Positions 25,756 through 35,100 of a stretch of DNA of 37,615 nt are shown one piece after another. The stretch is from CBFHSF01 sp965661055 (GTDB lineage Bacteria; Bacteroidota; Bacteroidia; Flavobacteriales; Schleiferiaceae), in NCBI GenBank assembly GCA_965661055.1, contig CBFICS010000018.1, forward strand, positions 1-37,615, given 5' to 3'. Made by a program: the position numbers and the translations under genes. A model generated the notes under the pieces. It was not told the origin of the DNA. It made no database searches and worked only from the letters and a program-made list of their open reading frames with translations. Each line of letters opens with the position of its first letter. Position 1 is the stretch's first letter.

Positions 25756-27122
25756 CCAAAAACCTCAGAGCTCAATTTTTATTAATAGTATCTGTAATTG
25801 CTACCCGATTACCCTTTCTATTTAATGGTTATGGCAATGAAGAGGATTCTTGGACCCACGTAGTCAATGCCTTTGAAATTTTTTCTTCGGGAAAATACAT
25901 CATGTCAAGACTGCCTGGACACCCTTTAATGGAAGGCCTTTTGGCAGCTATTTGGCCATTTCACAGTCCGTTTACATACAATCTTCTAGCCATGATGGGG
26001 TGCGTTTTTTCAACCTTGATGGTGTATAAAATTCACGTTCAGTTAAAGGGAATTTATCCTTTCTTAACCGCATTGTTGTTTTCATTTTTTCCGGTAGTGT
26101 TTGCCTCTAGCGTAAGCACCATTGATTACTTAATTGGCTTTGCATTGGTATTAGCTGCCTTTTACCAAGTAATCAATAAAAAAGTGATTACTGCAGCCAT
26201 TTTGTTAGGGCTTGCAGTTGGCTTTAGGCTGAGTCATTTAGCTTGGGGACTTCCTTTATTACTATGGATGGTTTTTGATTATAAGGCTAATCTGAAGAAG
26301 ATTTTACAATTTTCACTTATTGTTGCAATCGTTACAATTCTTTGTTATTTGCCAGTATATCTTACTTACGGAGTTGCTTTTTTTGACACCTACACCCTCC
26401 CTTACCCACCATTATCAAAAGTGTTTTACAAGGCCAGTATTGGAGTTTTTGGAATCCTAGGACTTATTTCTGTGGGAATATTAATACTCAATTGGTTTAT
26501 TGAAAACAAAAACAATCAATTGGCTAAGGCAGAATGGGCCACTTTTATTTCTTGGATCGTTATTTCTGTAGCCATTTATGGCAAGATACCTGAGAAATCA
26601 GCATTTATTTTACCCATTATCCCTGTTGTTTTGTGGTGGTTAGTTAGAGGTGAAGCTACCAAAAAAGTAAGGTGGGCATTAATCATTGGGCTTATGAGTC
26701 CTTGGCTTTTAGGCATTGACATTAACGACCCCTACCGAGGAAGCACCCCAAGTCCGTTGGCATTAACCCTTGACAATTTTTCTCAAGAAATATTTATAGA
26801 TCCGTTAAGCGGGCCGATCATTAACGATGCGACCAAAAGAATTAAAAAAGCCAATACCACAGAACAATTGGTAACGTGGATGAATGAAGAAAAAGATTCT
26901 ACGTTGTTTATAGCCGGATGGTGGTTTCCAATGATTCAAGTGCACTATTTAGAAAACCCCAATAAAACTGCTGTTACGCCCGTTTACTATGCAACTGAAA
27001 AACAAATATTGGCAGCCCGTAATCGTGGACTTAAAATTAAATACGCACCTGAGCAAGAAAGAATTAACCTTCAAAAATACCAGCACGATCTTGTAAAGAG
27101 ATATGGTGAGCCTGTTTTTTAA
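25752..27122 (+). CDS. Polytopic GT-C-like membrane glycosyltransferase
   Basis: A 456-aa membrane protein with about ten hydrophobic segments and a soluble C-terminal tail of about 110 residues. The first loop has acidic residues (GNEEDSWTHVVNAFE), in the position where GT-C enzymes carry their catalytic Asp/Glu, followed by SRLPGHPLMEGLLA before the next span. The general layout is of the mannosyltransferase/GT39-87 superfamily that uses polyprenyl-phosphate sugars, but no diagnostic motif assigns a family. It overlaps recR by ATGA and is followed 18 nt later by a GT2 fusion protein, so the two probably make or decorate the same surface glycan. Confidence 0.7.
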   Translation: MTKNLRAQFLLIVSVIATRLPFLFNGYGNEEDSWTHVVNAFEIFSSGKYIMSRLPGHPLMEGLLAAIWPFHSPFTYNLLAMMGCVFSTLMVYKIHVQLKGIYPFLTALLFSFFPVVFASSVSTIDYLIGFALVLAAFYQVINKKVITAAILLGLAVGFRLSHLAWGLPLLLWMVFDYKANLKKILQFSLIVAIVTILCYLPVYLTYGVAFFDTYTLPYPPLSKVFYKASIGVFGILGLISVGILILNWFIENKNNQLAKAEWATFISWIVISVAIYGKIPEKSAFILPIIPVVLWWLVRGEATKKVRWALIIGLMSPWLLGIDINDPYRGSTPSPLALTLDNFSQEIFIDPLSGPIINDATKRIKKANTTEQLVTWMNEEKDSTLFIAGWWFPMIQVHYLENPNKTAVTPVYYATEKQILAARNRGLKIKYAPEQERINLQKYQHDLVKRYGEPVF

Positions 27123-27140
27123 TAAATTGCCCATCAATAA

Positions 27141-29036
27141 ATGACCAAACTTTCTATCATAATTGTCAACTACAATGTGAAACACTTTTTAGACCAATGT
27201 CTAAAATCTGTTTACCGAGCCTGCGAAAACATTTCGCACGAAATCATTGTAGTTGATAATGTAAGTGTTGATGGATCTCAAAAATTCATTAAACAACACC
27301 ACCCAAACGTCTTGTTTATTGAGAATAATAAAAATGTAGGATTCTCTATTGCTAACAACCAAGCCATAAAAATTGCTCAAGGAGAGTACATTCTACTGCT
27401 GAATCCTGACACCGTTGTAGGTGAAAAAACCTTTGAGAAAACGGTAGCTTTTATGGATTCACACCCAGACGCCGGTGGACTTGGAATACGAATGATTGAC
27501 GGCAAAGGAATCTTTTTACCAGAAAGCAAAAGAGGACTTCCAACACCATGGGTAAGCTTTTATAAAATTTTTGGAATTAATAAGCTTTTCAAAAAATCAA
27601 AAAAGTTTGATCAATACTACCTAGGTCACTTGTCAGATAGAGAAAATCAAGAAGTTGACGTTTTAGCAGGAGCCTTTATGCTAATGAGAAAAGAGGCCTT
27701 AGACAAGGTGGGTTTGCTTGACGAAACTTTTTTCATGTATGGCGAAGACATTGACTTAGCCTATAGAATTCAACTTGGCGGATATAAAAACTACTATTTC
27801 GCAGAAGACGAAATTATTCACTACAAAGGCGAAAGCACCAAAAAAGGTAGCATGAATTATGTCTTCATTTTCTACCAAGCAATGATCATTTTTGCCGCTA
27901 AACACTTTTCAAAAAATTACGCCAAACTATTTACCGGACTTATTAAAGCGGGCATATTCTTAAGAGGTACCCTTTCAATAATTTCAAGGATTGTAAAAAA
28001 ATCGTTTTTTCAAGCTATTGACATTTCACTAATCGCCATTGGGCTTTATTATTTAACCCATTACTGGGAACACAACCATCGCTTTATTGAGGGCGGACAT
28101 TATCCCGAAATATTTAGACAATATTTTTTACCCGGCTACAGCTTTCTTTGGGTTATTGGAATTGCCCTTGCGGGAGGATATAAAAGACCCGTGAAAGGAC
28201 AAAAAATTGTAATTGGCTTGGTTCTAGGAACAATAGGTTTATTAACCATTTATGCGTTAAGTCCTGAAAACTATAGGTTTTCAAGAGCCATTATTTTACT
28301 AGGAGCTGCATGGGCTTTTTTTATTGTATTGGCCAGTAGGTTTACTCTTAGTCTATTTCCATCATTTGGGGTGGGATGGATTAGCAAAGGTCAAAGGAGA
28401 ATTTTGATAATTGCCGAAGGTGAAGATTTTCAAAAATTGAAATTCAGAGCCCAGTCATACGGAAATAAAGCAGAGTACATAGGTCAGGTTTCAACCCAAT
28501 CAAGCCTTGTCGGAGTAGAAAATTTAGAAAGTCTAATTCAAAGTCTAGAAATTACTGAGGTAATATTTTCTCCCAAAGGATTAATGTACACGGATATTAT
28601 CCACCAAATTGATCAATTACAAAAACTAGACTGTGGCTTTTACATTGGGCATTCAGATAGAGATTGGATTATTGGAAGTCAGAGTATACATACACAATCT
28701 ACAGCCCTAGGAGAAAAAGATTTTAAAATTTCAAACTCAGAAGGCAAGAGAAACAAAAGAGCTATTGACCTAGTAATTTCCATTTTCCTATTGATATTGA
28801 GCCCCATTACCTTATGGCATTCTAAAACAAAAAAATTGTGGTCACACTTATTTAGTGTTGCACTAGGTCTCAAAACTTGGGTGGGTTACACCGCAGTTGA
28901 TGAACTTCCTAAAACCAAACCCTTCGTACTAGATATATGTCCTGAAAATTTGACTGAAGAACAGAAATTAGAAGTTAAAAAAACCTACGCTCAGAACTAC
29001 TCAATAAACTCTGATTTAAGAAAAATCCTGTCATAA
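27141..29036 (+). CDS. GT2 glycosyltransferase fused to a degenerate sugar-phosphate-transferase-like membrane domain
   Basis: A 631-aa two-part protein. Residues 1-about 260 are a rhamnosyltransferase-like GT2 domain: LSIIIVNYNVKHFLDQCLKS, VDNVSVDGS, the Asp of NPDT at 88-91 and FMYGEDIDLAYRI. Then four hydrophobic segments (about 285-405), a Rossmann/CoA-binding-like segment (RRILIIAEGEDF, about 420-530) and a final membrane-associated segment (KRAIDLVISIFLLILSP, about 538-555). The latter order mirrors WbaP/WcaJ-type polyprenyl-phosphate glycosylphosphotransferases, but the catalytic stretch with its Arg/Asp and FRTM-like motifs is absent; only a short WVGYTA ... LPKTKP tail remains. The GT2 part should be active; the C-terminal half may anchor or bind lipid carrier. 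Last gene of the recR operon. Confidence 0.78.
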   Translation: MTKLSIIIVNYNVKHFLDQCLKSVYRACENISHEIIVVDNVSVDGSQKFIKQHHPNVLFIENNKNVGFSIANNQAIKIAQGEYILLLNPDTVVGEKTFEKTVAFMDSHPDAGGLGIRMIDGKGIFLPESKRGLPTPWVSFYKIFGINKLFKKSKKFDQYYLGHLSDRENQEVDVLAGAFMLMRKEALDKVGLLDETFFMYGEDIDLAYRIQLGGYKNYYFAEDEIIHYKGESTKKGSMNYVFIFYQAMIIFAAKHFSKNYAKLFTGLIKAGIFLRGTLSIISRIVKKSFFQAIDISLIAIGLYYLTHYWEHNHRFIEGGHYPEIFRQYFLPGYSFLWVIGIALAGGYKRPVKGQKIVIGLVLGTIGLLTIYALSPENYRFSRAIILLGAAWAFFIVLASRFTLSLFPSFGVGWISKGQRRILIIAEGEDFQKLKFRAQSYGNKAEYIGQVSTQSSLVGVENLESLIQSLEITEVIFSPKGLMYTDIIHQIDQLQKLDCGFYIGHSDRDWIIGSQSIHTQSTALGEKDFKISNSEGKRNKRAIDLVISIFLLILSPITLWHSKTKKLWSHLFSVALGLKTWVGYTAVDELPKTKPFVLDICPENLTEEQKLEVKKTYAQNYSINSDLRKILS

Positions 29037-29217
29037 ACACCCTTAATTTATGAACACAACTAATTAATAGAGAGAATTTAACAGGCATTTTTTATTTTTT
29101 ACACAGGTCTTCATTTTAAAAATTTGACAAAGCACCACCTTGATTTTCATTTTTTGTAGTTTGTGAATGAAATGTCGTCAAATCAAAGAAAAAAGAAAAT
29201 AAGGAGTTCATTTTTAT

Positions 29218-29225
29218 TAAATTTG
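29218..29225 (+). promoter_or_regulatory. -7 box for the E2 acyltransferase gene
   Basis: TAAATTTG is a perfect TAnnTTTG match 33 nt before the ATG at 29259, in a 222-nt intergenic stretch that holds no other convincing feature. Confidence 0.5.
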
Positions 29226-29258
29226 CGGGACTTGAAATTCGATAATTAAACCATTACT

Positions 29259-30584
29259 ATGGCACAAATAGAGCTCATCATGCCCAAAATGGGCGAAAGT
29301 GTTGCCGAGGCAACCATCATTAGTTGGTTAAAAAACGAAGGTGACACCATTGAGCTTGAGGAATCAGTACTAGAGATTGCTACAGATAAGGTAGACTCAG
29401 AAGTGCCTTCTCCCGTAGAAGGTGTTCTTATTAAAAAGCTATTTGATGTTGACGATGTTGTTCAAGTGGGTCAAGCGGTAGCTATTATTGAAACAGAAGG
29501 TGGTTCAGACAGCGCTCCTGCTCCTAAGGCAGAATCAGCCCCTGCTGCAGCTGCAACTCCTGTTCAAGAAATAGAAAAATCTGTTGATGCAGCTGTAGAA
29601 ACGGCAAATGGAAGTATCTCAAAAAATTCAGCGGGAAGATTTTACTCACCTTTGGTAAGAAGCATTGCTGAAAAAGAAGGCTTAAGCCAATCAGAGTTAG
29701 ATGGTATTGCAGGTACAGGCTTAGAAGGTCGTGTAACAAAATCTGATATTTTGGCATACCTAGACAATAGAGGATCTGCACCTGTTGCCACTAATCAACC
29801 CGCATCAACTCCTGCGAAAGCAGCGCCTGCTAAATCAGTACTTGCAAAAGCGGCTCCTTCGGCTCCAATTTATGAAGGGGATGAGATTATTGAAATGGAC
29901 AGAATGAGAAAGCTTATTTCTGACCACATGGTAATGTCTAAACACACTTCTCCGCACGTAACCTCTTTTGTTGAGGCTGATGTTACGAATATTGTAAACT
30001 GGAGAAATAAGGTTAAAAAAGAATTTGAAACGAGAGAAGGCGAAAAAATCACCTTCACTCCTATTTTCATGGAAGCCGTAGTAAAAGCTATTAAAGACTT
30101 CCCAATGATCAATGTGTCAGTGGATGGAACTACCATTATTAAACACAGAGACATTAACTTAGGGATGGCTACAGCACTTCCTTCAGGAAACTTAATTGTA
30201 CCGGTTATTAAAAAAGCAGACCAATTGAGTCTAGTAGGTTTGACTAAATCGGTAAATGACCTAGCAAGAAGAGCCAGAGAAAACAAACTAGGTCCTGATG
30301 AAATTTCAGGGGGAACCTATACATTAACCAATGTAGGTTCTTTCGGAAACGTTATGGGTACCCCAATCATCAATCAACCACAAGTTGCGATTTTAGCAGT
30401 GGGTGCTATTCAGAAAAAACCGGCAGTTATTGAAACCCCAGAGGGCGATATGATTGCAATTAGACATAAGATGTTCTTATCTCACTCTTATGACCATAGA
30501 GTGGTAGATGGAGCCCTCGGAGGAATGTTTGTTCGAAGAGTTGCTGACTACTTAGAACAATGGGATCCGAAGAGAACCTTCTAA
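29259..30584 (+). CDS. 2-oxo acid dehydrogenase E2 (dihydrolipoamide acyltransferase)
   Basis: A 441-aa three-domain E2 enzyme. N-terminal lipoyl domain (1-80) with the lipoylated Lys44 in IATDKVDSE; an Ala/Pro-rich linker; a peripheral E1/E3-binding domain (about 128-165, FYSPLVRSIAEKEGL); a second Ala/Pro linker; and a C-terminal acyltransferase core with catalytic His413 and Asp417 in DHRVVDG. The lipoyl motif ATDKVDSE and the single lipoyl domain favour a branched-chain 2-oxo acid or 2-oxoglutarate type complex over pyruvate dehydrogenase. The E1 and E3 genes are not adjacent, so the exact complex cannot be fixed. It forms its own transcription unit with a -7 box and a strong terminator. 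Confidence 0.93.
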   Translation: MAQIELIMPKMGESVAEATIISWLKNEGDTIELEESVLEIATDKVDSEVPSPVEGVLIKKLFDVDDVVQVGQAVAIIETEGGSDSAPAPKAESAPAAAATPVQEIEKSVDAAVETANGSISKNSAGRFYSPLVRSIAEKEGLSQSELDGIAGTGLEGRVTKSDILAYLDNRGSAPVATNQPASTPAKAAPAKSVLAKAAPSAPIYEGDEIIEMDRMRKLISDHMVMSKHTSPHVTSFVEADVTNIVNWRNKVKKEFETREGEKITFTPIFMEAVVKAIKDFPMINVSVDGTTIIKHRDINLGMATALPSGNLIVPVIKKADQLSLVGLTKSVNDLARRARENKLGPDEISGGTYTLTNVGSFGNVMGTPIINQPQVAILAVGAIQKKPAVIETPEGDMIAIRHKMFLSHSYDHRVVDGALGGMFVRRVADYLEQWDPKRTF

Positions 30585-30594
30585 ATTTTTAAAC

Positions 30595-30630
30595 AAAAAG
30601 CGCTGGTATTTACCGGCGCTTTTTACTTTT
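30595..30630 (+). terminator. Rho-independent terminator of the E2 gene
   Basis: AAAAAGCGCTGGTA (30595-30608) pairs with TACCGGCGCTTTTT (30611-30624) with one G-T wobble, followed by more T-rich sequence. It begins 10 nt after the E2 stop. The next ATG (30636) lies just beyond the T-tract. Confidence 0.93.
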
Positions 30631-30635
30631 ACAAT

Positions 30636-31403
30636 ATGGCATTAGAATTAAAAAGACCTATTTGTTTTTTCGATTTAGAAACAACTGGGGTAAATGTGGC
30701 TAAAGACCGCATCGTAGAAATATCAGTTTTCAAAGTATATCCAAACGGAAATAAAGAAAGTAAGACTTGGTTAGTGAATCCAGGTATTCCTATTCCACCT
30801 GAAACTTCAGAAATTCATGGAATCACAGATGAAAAAGTAGTCAATGAACCTTTATTCAAAGATTTAGCCAAAACGGTTTACGATTTAATTAGCGATTCTG
30901 ACTTGGCGGGATATAATTCAAACAAATTTGATATTCCTCTTCTGGCAGAAGAATTTTTGAGAGCAGATATAGACTTTGATATGTCTAAGAAGATAGCGGT
31001 TGACGTACAAAACATTTTTCACAGAATGGAACAGAGAACCCTTTCTGCAGCTTACAAATTCTACTGCGGTAAAGATTTAACAAATGCTCACAGCGCCGAG
31101 GCAGACACTCAAGCTACCTATGAGATATTAGAAGCACAAATTCAAAAATACGAAGAGCTTCAGCCCGATGTTGATTTTTTAAGTGAATTTAGCAACAGAC
31201 AAAGAGTAGCAGATTTTGCTGGGTTCATTGCCTATGACAAAGAGGATAAAGAAATTTTTACTTTTGGAAAGTACAAAGGACGGTTAGTAGAAGATGTGTT
31301 TGAAGAGAATCCTGGTTATTACAGTTGGATGCAGAATGCTGATTTCCCTTTATATACCAAAAAGATTTTAAGTAAAATCAGGTTGAGAAAAATTCAAGGT
31401 TAA
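30636..31403 (+). CDS. DnaQ-like 3'-5' exonuclease
   Basis: A 255-aa protein of the DEDD exonuclease superfamily. Exo I is FFDLETTG with metal ligands Asp13 and Glu15; an EIHGITDEKV stretch follows; Exo II is in LAGYNSNKFDIPLLAEE (Asp); Exo III is AHSAEADTQATYEI. The C-terminal ~60 residues (FTFGKYKGRLVEDVFEENPG) are an add-on often found in Bacteroidota DnaQ-like proteins. It may serve as a proofreading epsilon-like subunit or as a free DNA-repair exonuclease; the replicative role is not shown. Only 5 nt separate the upstream terminator from its ATG, so its promoter must lie upstream of or within that terminator, or it depends on read-through. The FAA hydrolase gene follows after 12 nt. Confidence 0.9.
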   Translation: MALELKRPICFFDLETTGVNVAKDRIVEISVFKVYPNGNKESKTWLVNPGIPIPPETSEIHGITDEKVVNEPLFKDLAKTVYDLISDSDLAGYNSNKFDIPLLAEEFLRADIDFDMSKKIAVDVQNIFHRMEQRTLSAAYKFYCGKDLTNAHSAEADTQATYEILEAQIQKYEELQPDVDFLSEFSNRQRVADFAGFIAYDKEDKEIFTFGKYKGRLVEDVFEENPGYYSWMQNADFPLYTKKILSKIRLRKIQG

Positions 31404-31415
31404 TTTTATTTCACT

Positions 31416-32030
31416 ATGAAAATTATTTGCGTTGGTAGAAACTATGCCGATCACATTGCAGAGTTGAAAAATGAAAAACCTACTGATCCCGTTCTATTTT
31501 TAAAACCAGAAACTGCAATACTAATAAAAAACCAACCCTTTTTCATTCCCGATTTCACCAATGAGGTGCATCACGAGGTTGAATTGGTGGTTAGAATTAA
31601 CCGGTTAGGAAAAAATATCAGACCTGAATTTGCCCATAAATACTACAACCAAATCTCCCTTGGAATCGATTTTACCGCAAGAGATTTACAGTCTGAGTTA
31701 AAGGGTAAAGGACTTCCTTGGGAAAAGGCAAAATCGTTTGATGGTTCAGCTGCCGTTGGGAAGTTTATTAGTTTTGATCCCAAAAATACAGACATTCAAA
31801 ATATTGATTTTTCTTTTCGAAAAAATGGAGAGATCGTTCAATCGGGAAACACCTCAGATATGATTCATAAGGTAGACGACCTTATTTCATACATCAGTAA
31901 ATACTTTACTTTAAAAATTGGGGATTTAATTTTTACAGGTACACCCAGTGGGGTTTCAAAAGTAAATCCGGGTGATAAACTAGAAGCCTTTTTACAAAAA
32001 GAACAACTTTTAGTAGTTAACGTTAAATAA
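31416..32030 (+). CDS. Fumarylacetoacetate hydrolase family protein
   Basis: A 204-aa FAA-hydrolase-fold enzyme, the length of the short single-domain FAHD1/acylpyruvate-hydrolase type. It opens MKIICVGRNYADHIAEL. Metal ligands are Glu54 and Glu56 (HHEVELVV) and Asp85 (GIDFTARDLQ), with the conserved KGLPWEKAKSFDGS and FTGTPSGVSKV segments. Likely reactions are hydrolysis of acylpyruvates or decarboxylation of oxaloacetate; the exact substrate is not determined. It is co-directional with the exonuclease gene 12 nt upstream, a pairing of no obvious shared function. Cytoplasmic. Confidence 0.93.
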   Translation: MKIICVGRNYADHIAELKNEKPTDPVLFLKPETAILIKNQPFFIPDFTNEVHHEVELVVRINRLGKNIRPEFAHKYYNQISLGIDFTARDLQSELKGKGLPWEKAKSFDGSAAVGKFISFDPKNTDIQNIDFSFRKNGEIVQSGNTSDMIHKVDDLISYISKYFTLKIGDLIFTGTPSGVSKVNPGDKLEAFLQKEQLLVVNVK

Positions 32031-32079
32031 TTCTTATCACAGTTTACTCATTTTTCCTTTTTTCATACAAACACTTTTA

Positions 32080-32087
32080 TATATTTG
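32080..32087 (+). promoter_or_regulatory. -7 box for the giant T9SS cargo gene
   Basis: TATATTTG is a perfect TAnnTTTG match 37 nt before the ATG at 32124. The predicted leader contains two adjacent 8-bp palindromes, CACTAGTG (32095-32102) and TGTATACA (32101-32108), which may be chance. Confidence 0.5.
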
Positions 32088-32123
32088 TAGTTACCACTAG
32101 TGTATACAGATTAAATAAAAAGT

Positions 32124-35100
32124 ATGAGACACATTCTACGCTTTGGATGGATAGCGGTTTTCTTATTGGTAGTTAACCCATCATTCGGACAAATTGTTAC
32201 GACTGTTTATGAAGAAGACTTTGATGGAGGAGCTCCTTATCAGGTAACTTCCTACAACACAGACCCACTAACTAGTTTAGAGTTTAACGACACCACTGTG
32301 CTTTCTTGTAATGGAACAACCTCCATGCACGCTAATGTGGTAACTTTAGATACCATCATCTTAGAAACTGACGCCTTTAGTACTGTAGGTAATCCTTTTG
32401 TTAGGCTTACTTTTTGTCAAATTATGAAAGAACACTTTACCCATAGAGGTAAAATTCAAGTTTCTAATGACAACGGAGCTACCTGGCAATTCTTGGCTGA
32501 TTCAATTTATCAAGGTTATGGGGATTTCTCTAACGATTATTTCAACGAGGCCTCTTACGTTGATCCAATTCAAACTCCATACTGGGGTGGATTAACCTTC
32601 AACCCATCCACTTGGGCTCAACCCAACAACACTTGGTGGGCTACTGAGGTTTTTGATATTTCAAGCTATGCTGGTGGTTTAACGGGGTATCCACAAGTAA
32701 AAGTAAGATTCTTACTATACAAAGGTGGGACCTTTGCCCCTTTATCAGGATGGTTTTTAGACAACATTCTGGTAGAAGCGGCACCTTGTGAGCTTTATCC
32801 TCCTAAGATTTCGTTTGGTTTAGTAAACCAAAAAAAACCACAAGGTTCAAGATACCAGCCAACAGAAGAGATTCTTCTCTATGCATGGGACAAAGGAACC
32901 GGAATTAACGCAGACTCTGTATTATTGCACTATGATTATTACACTGCTGGTGCATGGAGTGGATGGCAAGACACAATTATGACTGCCGTTACAGGTGGCG
33001 GATGTAAAGACACAGGTACTTACCAGTTTTTCTTTACAGGATTAGGTGTCGGTGACTCCATAAACTGGTACGTAGAAGCCTTTGATTGTGGCTGTCCGAA
33101 CAAGGTTAGGAACCCAGATTCATTATCAACCCCAAATATTTACAAGTTTTGGATAGACCAAGCTCCACCGGCATATTGTGGTCCTAGTTTACCAAACTCT
33201 TTCCCATATGTAGTGGGATCGTACCCTCATACTACAACATTTGAAGAACCTGAATTTGTTGAGGGGACAGGAAGTGGCGATGCTGGAACAAACCTTCATA
33301 GAGGCACATTCCCAACAAACAATCCAACAGGAGCTAGTCAAGGTAACTGGACTGTTGTTCCGATAACTACTTCGCCTGCTCCGTCTTATGGATGGTCCAT
33401 TAATTCTGGAAATACTCCAACTAACGGAACTGGACCAGCCACAAACCATACTCCGGCCGGAAATAAATACATTTACACAGAAGGTAGTCAAGGAAACAAC
33501 CTAGATAATTCAAGGGTTAATACATTCTGTTACCAATTACCATCAGGAACCTGTATGGGTTTAGAGTTTTATTATCACATGTATGGAACTGATATTGATC
33601 GTTTACGAGTTGATATTGACACAGGTGATGGTGCTGGAAATGCACAGTGGATAAACGCTGTATGGTTAGCCGTTGGGCAACAGCAAACAAATTCAAATGA
33701 CCCATGGCAAAAAGGTTTTGTTAGCCTTGACGATTATGAAGGAAAATACATAAGAGTTAGATTCTTCGGTAGAAAGCTTGCAGGGGTAAAAGCGGATATT
33801 GCATTAGATGACATTACAGTTTATGCCCCGCCTCCTACCGATATTGAGATGGTGAATATAGGGTATCCAGAAAACGGTTTCTGTTCATATTCTGCCACTG
33901 ATTCTGTAACGGTAGACCTAAGATCTATAGGATGTTTATCATTAACTGAAATCCCACTTGCAGTTTCAGTTTCTCTTAATGGAGGAACCCCAGTCATTTC
34001 TAAAGATACAATTTTCCAAAATGTAGCTTCAGGAGATGAACTAACATACACATTTGTCCCAACCATTGATTTAAGTGGCTTTGGAACATATACAATTTCC
34101 GTTTATTCAGAAGTGCCAGGAGACACCATTCCATCCAATGACACCATTTCTAGTCTTACCATTTTACATGAACAACCCATAAGTTCTTTCCCATACTACA
34201 TTAATTTTGATGATGCTCCATGGACTGCAGGTAACAACTCGGCGGCAAACCCAGGTACCTTTGGAAATATTCCTGATTTTGTTCCAAGCCCAGACTTAAC
34301 AACTGGAGCTCAAAATTATGGTTTTGTGGTTGGATCAGGGTTTACTCCATCTCCGAACACAGGTCCATTAGATGCAATGGGTGAAATTGGAAATTATCTT
34401 GTTGCAGAAGGAAACTACGGTACGATAATTCCAACATTTGCAGTTTATCAATCAAGATGTTTGGATTTCTCAACCTTAACCAACCCTCATTTAAGTTTCT
34501 TTTATCATGCATTCGGTTCTGATATTGGGGCCCTATTTGTTCAAGTTGTTAAGCCAGGTGAAAAAGATTGGTCACTTGTAGGACCTTCCTACAGCACAGG
34601 TCCTTTCCAAACTTCAGAAAAAGCTAAATGGGAATTTCTTAGCGTAGACTTATCTGCATATGCAGGTGAATTTATCAAAGTAAGGATCTTGGCTCAAAAA
34701 TCAACTAATGGTGCCGAGGCTGATCTAGCACTTGAAAATATCAACATCTATGATAGACCTGCAATTGACGTTGGTATCTCTTGGATTCAAAGACCGGGTG
34801 CAAGGATGGATATTGATGGAGCTCTTTTTGGAGGTACCAACGTGGGACCAATTTTCAGAATTAGAAACTACGGAACTTCGAATGTTTCCAACGTTCCAAT
34901 CACATATGAATTAACTCCATATTGTGGCCCAACAGCTGGTACACCTGTAACCTACACGACAACATACTCGGGTGTAATTGCAGCGGGTGCAGAAGTTAAT
35001 TATGTTATTCCTAGTCCAATTACAGGAAATATTTGGCCTGAAGGTAGGTTTATGATAAAAGCCTATACAACCCTTACGGGAGATTCATTTAATCCTAATG

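Noticed and set aside
29172..29249. 25-codon frame (MSSNQRKKKIRSS start) upstream of the E2 gene
   Set aside because: It spans the perfect -7 box at 29218-29225 and has no support beyond an ATG; it probably lies in promoter DNA.
32095..32108. Overlapping palindromes CACTAGTG and TGTATACA before the giant cargo gene
   Set aside because: Eight-base palindromes are common in AT-rich DNA; no repeat elsewhere in the window supports an operator.
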